From positions 1 to 48,638 of the forward strand of contig LGRX02034719.1 of assembly GCA_001247695.2 (NCBI GenBank): 48,638 nt of DNA, read 5' to 3'. Shown here one piece after another: positions 43,101-48,638 of the stretch. A program made the position numbers and the translations under genes. Under the pieces are notes generated by a model that ran no database searches, was not told the DNA's origin, and saw nothing but the letters and a program-made list of their open reading frames with translations. This stretch comes from Cymbomonas tetramitiformis (taxonomy: Eukaryota; Chlorophyta; Pyramimonadophyceae; Pyramimonadales; Pyramimonadaceae). Every line of letters starts with the position of its first letter. The stretch's first letter is position 1.

Positions 43101-45861
43101 TCCGGTCTCCGCCGATCCTCGCTCGAAGAACACCCTGGCGCTCGCAGCGCGGCCACAATGGGCGGTTTGCAAGCAGCCATGCGCCAGTTGTGAGATCAGG
43201 TTGAGCTTCAGCGAGTTCAGCAAACGTGTCGCTGACGTGTCATGGATGACAATTCATGGATGCAACAGGAGGCCGGCTATGGGGGGTGGTGCGGCAATGT
43301 GTTGATCTGGAAGATGTGTACACCCGGGTGTGGATGCGAGGCATACAGTGTGTGGCTTTAGGCATTCGGAGGCAAAGGCCTGCTCCAAACGCACTAACCT
43401 ATTTTTGGAAGCTCTGAGATTGCACGGATGGGCAGGGTTGAGAATTGGATCGTGCGAATTGTGAAGGGTTTCAGAGTGTGAGGGAATCTGTGGCTGCGGG
43501 CTCGGAAGTGCTCAGACTCCGGTCTCAAAGGCGCGAGTGGAGTGGAAGTCCCTGCGATGCGACGGAACCTGCCGCATGCGAGGGGGGTTGCCGCTCGTTA
43601 CGCCGTCGTACATATGACACGGGCGTCCGGGCGCTTTGGCGAGCTTCGGAAAGTGCTCATCCGTCAGATCAGAGTTTAGCAGTCAACACAGCGAAATGGG
43701 AACGGCTAAGATTGCATGGAACCGCAGTGTCACCAATATCGAATGGGCCAGATTCGTCCCGCACTTTCTTGGCAAGCTTCACTTCTTGCAGCAGCGGTCC
43801 CTGAAGTTGCAGCTGGGCAATGGTGAGGGCAGGAGAAGGTGGCCGAGCGGCGCGAGGCGCTCAGGGTGGAGGCGGAGGAGCGCATCGAGGCGGCTCGCAC
43901 GGCACAGGAGGCCGAGCGGCTGCTGCTGGCCACCGCGCAAGAGGGCGAGAAGCAGAAGCTCATCCTGGCTCAGGTGCGCGTTGGGACGGTGGCGGCAGAA
44001 GTGCGCGGCGCGCCCAACTTCAGCCACCCACATGTGTACTCCCCCGGAGCCCTTCGTCTTACGGGCGTGTGTCCAACACGTCGTCGACGTCAACATCGGG
44101 GGACCACATTCTCATGGAGCAGCCCGCGTGGGCATCTGACGGGTTGCGCGCCGATCCGTTCAGCCACGTCAGCACGAAGCAAGCGCTCCTACCAAATTGT
44201 TCACGCTAGCGACTGGCGAGCGCCGTCTCACGGTGTCCTCCGCTGGCAGCTGGGCAGCGCCCCGGAGAAGCTAGCACGCGGCAGTGCAGTGCGGGTTGTC
44301 ATTCGTGGGGAACGTGCATGGGGGGCACGGATTGCTGCACCCCTCAGGCCAAGGAGCAGCTCGTTCTGGATCGTGAACTGGCCCAGGCGCGGGCGCAGGT
44401 GCGCCACTGCCCCTGCCTCTTCCACCTCCCGCGCTCGCCGGCGTCCCAACCACCTTCGCACCACTTTCTCACCAACTGGTCAGGTTAAGCTCACAACAGC
44501 GCAGAGCGGCTCGAGGGAATCCTGCAGTGCACGGCCGGCGGCCACCTGGCAGTTGCAGTATGTGACAGGTCGACTGCATGGCGTGGCGGAGAGCTTGGGG
44601 GCGGACTGTGGCCGGTGGCTACGCCCCAGTGGCCCAGTGGTTGACACATGTCCCCGCAGCCTGCCCCAAACAAGTCATCTTACCCCTGTGACAGTTGAGC
44701 GCATGGGGGTTCCATGCGTGGCTCGGTGGTTGGGGGCAGAGGCGGGGGCGGTCTGCGAGTGGTGGCGCAGGCAGAGGCCCAGGCGCGCGTCCAGGAAGCG
44801 CAAGACACGGAGGAGCTGCGCCTGCGTGAGGCGCGCCCCAGCACCATGCACCGCCTTGTGAGCCAAAGCGGCTGGACCTGCCGACGCGCCCTCCGCCCAG
44901 TGCCCACAACCGGGTGCATGACCCCCCATCCTGGGAGTAGCCAGATGCGCCGCTACATTCCTGCCGCCTCATCTGACTCCGCGCGCCGCCTGCTGCGCCC
45001 CGCCGTGCTGCAGCTATTGAGCATCCCCCCTCGTGACCAATCAGCACGGAGAATGGCTGCACACGTCATATGCACGTGGGGGGGAGGCCAGGCGAATCGT
45101 AAACAAGAAGTGCCATTTGTGACGGTGGGGCGGTGGAAAACCAGCAAGCATGGGTCTGACCAGCAAGCTGGGATGACCCCCAATGCTTGCCCCCATACTC
45201 CGCGCTTGAGGGCGGTGAGGTGACCAGGGTTAGACGTGGCAGGCAGTGACATGGGACTGGCGAGGCGCGTGCTGAGGGTGGCATGCGAATGGCGAGAACA
45301 GGTCGCAGCCGCTGGCGTGGAGACGAGGAAGGCATACGTGCAGGCCGTGACAGTCGTCCTGGAAACAGTTGGTGGCTGGGCCACAGTGCGATGACACCCC
45401 CCCACACCCCCCCTTCTTGCCTTCCCCCGCTCTTGTGGCTGCGTGCGGGGAGGTTGAGGCGTTTCAAGTGATTCGTGCTGTGCTCCAGCTCTTGCAGCTG
45501 CGTGTCATGTTCGCTCTGGGTTGGACATGCCTGCATCGTCTGGGGCGCTGCAAGCACTTCACATCATATCTTGCTTGAGCTGGCTGCTGGCTGCAAGGGC
45601 CGATGACTGACGTCGAGAAGAGGCAGACATTGATAGGGCTGTTGGCTTCAGGCGCTGATGACAAACGTCAAGAAGATGCAGATATTGATAGGGCTGCTGG
45701 CTGCAGGCGCTGATGACAGACGTCAAAAAGATGCAGACACTGATAGGGCTGCTCGCGGCCGCGGCCGCGGCGGTATACGCGGCAAGAGAACTCTCCGCAG
45801 TACTCGCGCAGTTTATCAGCAAGCAACTAGGCCGGCCACAGCTGATCCGGGTCTCGTCGCG
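33806..45861 (+). CDS. Ig-like / NHL / ATAD3 fusion gene (partial)
   Basis: More than 20 short plus-strand exons join with continuous phase at every resolved junction, in the order Ig-like domains (33806-37110), NHL repeats (37642-41244), an Ig-like domain (41546-42047 into 42365-42469) and the ATAD3 coiled coil and membrane segment (42365-45861). The 5' end is unresolved and the 3' end continues past the window, because the last exon ends in phase 2 at a GTATGC donor. Two introns must use GC donors (AAG followed by GCAAGT at 33839; AAG followed by GCATGT at 35685). The exon structure is unresolved at 37690-37913 and 44831-45285. If expressed as one protein, a surface-type beta-rich N-terminal part would be joined to a mitochondrial-type AAA+ protein. 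Two adjacent genes, or a chimeric pseudogene, are the alternatives. Confidence 0.65.
33880..34062 (+). repeat. 37-bp minisatellite, five copies (intronic)
   Basis: CCCCTCCAGCCACGGTGCTT repeats every 37 bp between two exons of the large gene. The open frames across it are a by-product of the repeat. Confidence 0.9.
35990..36150 (+). repeat. ~61-bp tandem repeat carrying a splice acceptor
   Basis: Three copies of GGGGGCACATGCAGGTGGTG lie head to tail. Only the last is followed by the sequence that continues the Ig-like frame (exon from 36135); the earlier two repeat the same AG acceptor and the first bases of the exon. Confidence 0.85.
37091..37170 (+). repeat. 40-bp duplication spanning a splice donor
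   Basis: CCGAGGCTCTCACCGTCGAG followed by GTGCGCGCCC is present twice in tandem. Each copy contains the end of the Ig-like exon and its GT donor (exon end 37110 or 37150). Confidence 0.9.
37235..37400 (+). repeat. Intronic tandem duplication
   Basis: CAGCCGCCACCTCCCCCCAG and GGATGGATGGAGCCTTCACG occur twice, about 83 bp apart, in the intron before the first NHL exon. Confidence 0.75.
37642..41244 (+). CDS. NHL-repeat exons of the fusion gene
   Basis: Exons 37642-37681, 37914-38065, 38696-38824, 39041-39134, 39752-39978, 40612-40704 and 41038-41244; one or more small exons at 37690-37913 are unresolved. Joined reading gives successive NHL blades: VVNGDLFVADRM, LSVAPSGGLYIG, VSALAVDAAGALYIADAALH then VVQNRAGDGRVLRF, MGVALDTLGRLYIADSGNRR then VQVMGADGEL, VDVAIDGRGRIYVVDQ, IEVFSWEFHYIRQLG and WQGEILVLEAP. 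NHL repeats form six-bladed beta-propellers that bind protein or RNA. Junctions at 38065/38696, 38824/39041, 39134/39752, 39978/40612 and 40704/41038 keep phase and reconstruct full blades. The last exon ends in PIVDILVPPGTHDTP, entering the next Ig-like domain. Introns hold minisatellites. Confidence 0.75.
39355..39475 (+). repeat. Intronic ~57-bp duplication
   Basis: GTGCCAGAGTCCTGCGCCGC and ACCAACCGGGC occur twice, about 57 bp apart. Confidence 0.8.
40078..40445 (+). repeat. Two intronic repeat arrays
   Basis: 40078-40230 has three diverged ~65-bp units (CCCCTCTGYGTTGAAAGA, then CCCGGCA with ATATA or similar). 40270-40440 has about four units built on CCACCGCGCGAT or CCACTTGATGGC with GATGGTATGAAGGGCGATTT. 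Confidence 0.7.
41546..42047 (+). CDS. Second Ig-like block of the fusion gene
   Basis: Exons 41546-41599 and 41877-42047, both phase 0. Joined: VTFSWNKPVVNFALEDIR, then VAGAGGALEAPLTSADHGRT, FTAMLKPTGTGVTTLSVQVG and AVLDVAGNANLAAPEAQ. This is the same FSEPV-F-...-D-AGN pattern as the exon at 36880-37110. The last strand is supplied by the next exon (ARVEVPL), which parallels SEALTVEV in the earlier domain. That is the key link to the ATAD3 part. Confidence 0.75.
42365..45861 (+). CDS. ATAD3: ATAD3-like coiled-coil and membrane segment (partial)
   Basis: Exons 42365-42469, 42975-43025, 43833-43973, 44348-44398, 44771-44830 (possibly to 44857), about 45245-45367, 45453-45467 and 45707-45861. 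Joined: YELARYSDQLSQARLQEESR, an Ala/Glu-rich coiled coil (EALRVEAEERIEAARTAQEA, AKEQLVLDRELAQARAQ, AEAQARVQEAQDTEELRLRE), WREQVAAAGVETRKAYVQAV, VVLETVEAFQALMTDVKKMQ, the membrane segment LIGLLAAAAAAVYAAREL, and QLGRPQLIRVSSR. The order RYxDQL, coiled coil, TD-KM, small-residue membrane helix and LGxPxLIRxSSR is characteristic of ATAD3, a mitochondrial inner-membrane AAA+ protein found in animals, plants and many protists. The AAA+ domain should follow beyond the window. ATAD3 normally has a longer coiled coil before RYxDQL; here Ig-like sequence takes its place. Confidence 0.7.
42598..42695 (+). repeat. 26-bp intronic minisatellite, about four copies
   Basis: TAGGTTCATGCAAGGGATAT and AGGGTC units repeat in tandem in the intron after 42469. 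Confidence 0.85.
45590..45765 (+). repeat. Triplicated 5' part of the membrane-segment exon
   Basis: Three tandem units of about 55-59 bp (starts near 45590, 45650 and 45705) each carry an AG acceptor followed by a CTGATGACAGACGTCAAAAA-type sequence and ATTGATAGGGCTGCTGGCTGC or similar. Only the third leads in frame into the full membrane segment. Using the second acceptor gives a frameshifted product. Confidence 0.8.
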
Positions 45862-45865
45862 GTAT

Positions 45866-46055
45866 GCCCTAAACCCCTAAAACCCCCTTCCCTCCGAGGA
45901 AATGGACCCCGCGCGTAGCATCCCCTCTGAACGAACGTTCCCCGCTGTGAAACATCTCCAATCTCATTACTTCCTCCGCCGCCCACGACTGTGTTGGACT
46001 CCCAATGTCAACGTGGCTCCGAGGCCTGGAAGCAAGCATGCGTGCACAGGGGGCA
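45866..46055 (+). other. Intron sequence with telomere-like motif
   Basis: CCCTAAACCCCTAAAACCCCC lies just after the last exon. No exon was recognised up to the minisatellite. Confidence 0.4.
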
Positions 46056-46056
46056 G

Positions 46057-46302
46057 CAGGATGCATGCCAGTCGTTGATGAGGGGAGAGCAGGATGCATG
46101 CCAGTCGTTGATGAGGGGAGAGCAGGATGCATGCCAGTCGTTGATGAGGGAGAGCAGGATGCATGCCAGTCGTTGATGAGGGGAGGAGCAGGATGCATGC
46201 CAGTCGTTGATGAGGGAGAGCAGGATGCATGCCAGTCGTTGATGAGGGGAGAGCAGGATGCATGCCAGTCGTTGATGAGGGGAGAGCAGGATGCATGCCA
46301 CG
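46057..46302 (+). repeat. 32-33-bp minisatellite, seven full copies
   Basis: GGATGCATGCCAGTCGTTGA followed by TGAGGGGAGAGCA repeats with 31-33-bp spacing. Long open frames on both strands here (for example MACILLSPHQR) are translations of the repeat. Confidence 0.95.
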
Positions 46303-46573
46303 GGCAGCTGCTCCAGTCACGGTTTTGAAACCTCTGACTGGAACCCCCACACCCCGTGAGGGGCTCTCGCAGCGTGCAGACCTTACGAGGCCGCCCATCG
46401 ATCTGAAATGCTTGCAAGCGTGATGGGGAGCAGCAACGTGCACTTCACAATGGAGGAGCTGCACCATGTGATGCCGGGGCTACGAGTTGCACCATGTAAT
46501 GCCGGACCTGCGAGTCTCGTCATATGATGCTGGGGCCGCAAGTTGCATCATCTGATGCCGCGGCCACGAGCTT
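46303..46573 (+). other. Spacer between the two minisatellites
   Basis: Shows a degenerate repeat of GAGCTGCACCATGTGATGCCGG (46449-46582, about four units of ~33 bp with CATG-TGATGCC cores). No gene was recognised. Confidence 0.5.
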
Positions 46574-48638
46574 CAGCATGTGATACCGGGGCCGGAGGCA
46601 TAGTCTAGCACTTGACCAGCTCGGAGGCGTAGTCTAGCACTTGACCAGCTCGGAGGCGCAGTCTAGCACTTGACCAGCTCGGAGGCGTAGTATAGCGCAG
46701 TGACCAGCTCGGAGCGTAGTCTAGCCGGCTTGATCCAGCGAAGTATAGCGCTTGACCAGCTCCGGAGCGTGGTCCAGCAGACCAGCTCTAGTCACCGCTT
46801 GAGCTGCGGAGGCTCTAGCACTTGACCGGCTCGAAGGCGTAGTCTAGCGCTTGACCGGCTCGGAGGCGTGGTCTAGCACTTGACCAGCTCGAAGGCGTAC
46901 TTTAGCGCTTGACCAGCTCGGAGGCGTAGTCTAGCGCTCGACCAGCTCGAAGGCATAGTCAAGCGCTTGACCGGCTCGAAGGCGTGGTCTAGCGCTTGAC
47001 CAGCTCGAAGGCGTAGTCTAGCGCTTGACCAGCTCGGAGGCGTAGTTTAGCGCTTGACCGGCTCGGAGGCATAGTCTAGCGCTTGACCAGCTCGAAGGCG
47101 TAGTCTAGCGCTTGACCAGCTCGAAGGCGTAGTTTAGCGCTTGACCAGCTCGGAGGCGTGGTCTAGCGCTTGACCAGCTCGGAGGCGTAGTCTAGCGCTT
47201 GACCAGCCTCGGAGGCGCAGTTCAGCGCTTGACCAGCTCGAGGCGCAGTTTAGCGCTGACCAGCTCGGAGGCGCGGTCTAGCACCTGACCAGCTCGAAGG
47301 GCGTAGTTTAGCGCTTGACCAGCTCGGGAGGCGCAGTCCCGCACTTGACCGGCCTCGAGGCGAGTTTAGCGCTTGACCAGCCTCGGAGGCGCAGTCCAGC
47401 ACCTCCTGACCAGCTCGGAAGGCGTGGCTCAGCGCTTGACCAGCCGGAGGCGTGGTCCAGCGCTGACCAGCTCGGAGGCGTAGTCTAGCACTTGACCAGC
47501 TCGGAGGCGCAGTCTAGCACTCTTGACCAGCTCGGAGGCGTAGTCTAGCGCTTGACCAGCTCGGGAGGCGTAGCTCTAGCGCTTGACCAGCTCGAAGGCG
47601 CAGTCTGGGGCTTTGACCAGCCTGGAAGGCGTAGTCTAGCTTATTGACCAGCTCGGAGGCGTAGTCTAGCGCTTGGACCAGCCTCGGGAGGCGTAGTCTA
47701 GCGCTTGACCAGCTCGGAGGCGTAGTATAGCGCTTGACCGGCTCGGAGGCGTAGTCTAGCGCTTGACCAGCTCGGAGGCGTACTTTAGCGCTTGACCAGC
47801 TCGGAGGCGTAGTCTAGCGCTTGACCAGCTCGAAGGCGTAGTCTAGCGCTTGACCAGCTCGAAGGCGTAGTCTAGCACTTGACCGGCTCGAAGGCGTAGT
47901 CTAGCGCTTGACCAGCCTCGGAGGCGTACTTTAGCACTTGACCAGCTTGGAGCCGTAGTCTGGCGCTTGACCAGCTCGGAGGCGTGGTCTAGCGCTTGAC
48001 CAGCTCGAGGCGTAGTCTAGCACTTGACCAGCTCGGAGGCGTAGTCTAGCACTTGACCAGCTCGGAGGCGCAGTCTAGCGCTTGACCAGCTCGGAGGCGT
48101 AGTCTAGCGCTTGACCAGCTCGGAGGCGTAGTCTAGCGCTTGACCGGCTCGAAGGCGTGGTCTAGCACTTGACCAGCTCGAAGGCGTAGTCTAGCGCTTG
48201 ACCGGCTCGAAGGCGTAGTCTAGCGCTTGACCGGCTCGAAGGCGTAGTCTAGCACCTGACCAGCTCGAAGGCGTAGTCTAGCGCTTGACCGGCTCGGAGG
48301 CGTGGTCTAGCACTTGACCAGCTCGAAGGCGTACTTTAGCGCTTGACCAGCTCGGAGGCGTAGTCTAGCGCTCGACCAGCTCGAAGGCATAGTCAAGCGC
48401 TTGACCGGCTCGAAGGCGTGGTCTAGCGCTTGACCAGCTCGAAGGCGTAGTCTAGCGCTTGACCAGCTCGGAGGCGTAGTTTAGCGCTTGACCGGCTCGG
48501 AGGCATAGTCTAGCGCTTGACCAGCTCGAAGGCGTAGTTTAGCGCTTGACCAGCTCGGAGGCGTGGTCTAGCGCTTGACCAGCTCGGAGGCGTAGTCTAG
48601 CGCTTGACCAGCTCGGAGGCGTAGTCTAGCGCTTGACC
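46574..48638 (+). repeat. 29-bp minisatellite, about 70 copies, runs off the end
   Basis: The unit is CTTGACCAGCTCGGAGGCG plus TAGTCTAGCG, 29 bp. Point variants (A/G in GGAGG or GAAGG, CAG or CGG, GTAG or GTGG) recur in the same order at about 46865-47150 and 48300-48585, an offset near 1435 bp, so the array has a higher-order duplication. Indels cluster at 46690-46800 and 47200-47700. The array is open-ended at 48638, probably inside the intron before the AAA+ domain. Confidence 0.95.

Noticed and set aside
46008..46467. Open frames in the 46-kb minisatellite
   Set aside because: They are direct translations of a 32-33-bp repeat in several registers and have no other coding signal.
46574..48638. 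CRISPR-like array
   Set aside because: Units are contiguous 29-bp repeats without unique spacers, in a eukaryotic intron-rich setting.

Overview
This is nuclear DNA from a eukaryote. Coding sequence is split into short exons with GT-AG (some GC-AG) introns. LTR retrotransposons, hAT-type and TTAA-flanked DNA transposons, satellites and minisatellites fill most of the rest. A PP2C-like protein with a basic, transit-peptide-like N-terminus and an ATAD3-type coding block point to a photosynthetic protist. A green alga would fit, but the sequence alone does not fix the lineage. No rRNA, tRNA, CRISPR array or prokaryotic operon was seen.

Layout. 1-6.6 kb: very GC-rich tandem repeats carrying a long open frame on the minus strand, interrupted by a 1.09-kb AT-rich transposon (3454-4545) with 12-bp TIRs and a TCGG target duplication. 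6.6-10.3 kb: no recognisable gene; a minisatellite, a ~166-bp satellite array and a hairpin duplication. 10.4-11.7 kb: a plus-strand gag relic with one frameshift. 12.8-15.6 kb: AT-rich, no gene. 15.6-18.4 kb: a six-exon minus-strand PP2C-family gene that has lost a catalytic aspartate. 19.1-21.5 kb: a complete small LTR element carrying only an intact 518-aa gag, with ATAAA duplications. 21.7-24.9 kb: a BED-finger-like transposase fragment, satellites and palindromes. 25.0-31.2 kb: a larger LTR element of the same gag group. It has a TTAA MITE in one LTR and two hAT-like elements inserted into its gag, each with its own 8-bp target duplication. 31.2-33.3 kb: unresolved. 33.8-45.9 kb: a plus-strand gene of more than 20 short exons encoding bacterial-type Ig-like domains, NHL repeats, another Ig-like domain, then the coiled coil and membrane segment of an ATAD3-type AAA+ protein. 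It is cut before the ATPase domain. 46.0-48.6 kb: two minisatellites, the last running off the end.

The strongest result is the apparent Ig-like/NHL/ATAD3 fusion. A single 35-codon exon (42365-42469) holds both the last strand of an Ig-like domain and the start of the ATAD3 coiled coil, and reading phase holds across every junction that could be resolved. Several splice sites of this gene lie inside local tandem duplications. The second result is a transposon family with no visible pol: gag-only LTR elements with Copia-like half-tRNA primer sites, an unusual Cys/His motif and, in two relics, a conserved hydrophobic C-terminal module.

Exon coordinates were derived by hand from splice consensus, phase and protein-family pattern. 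No RNA evidence or database search was available.
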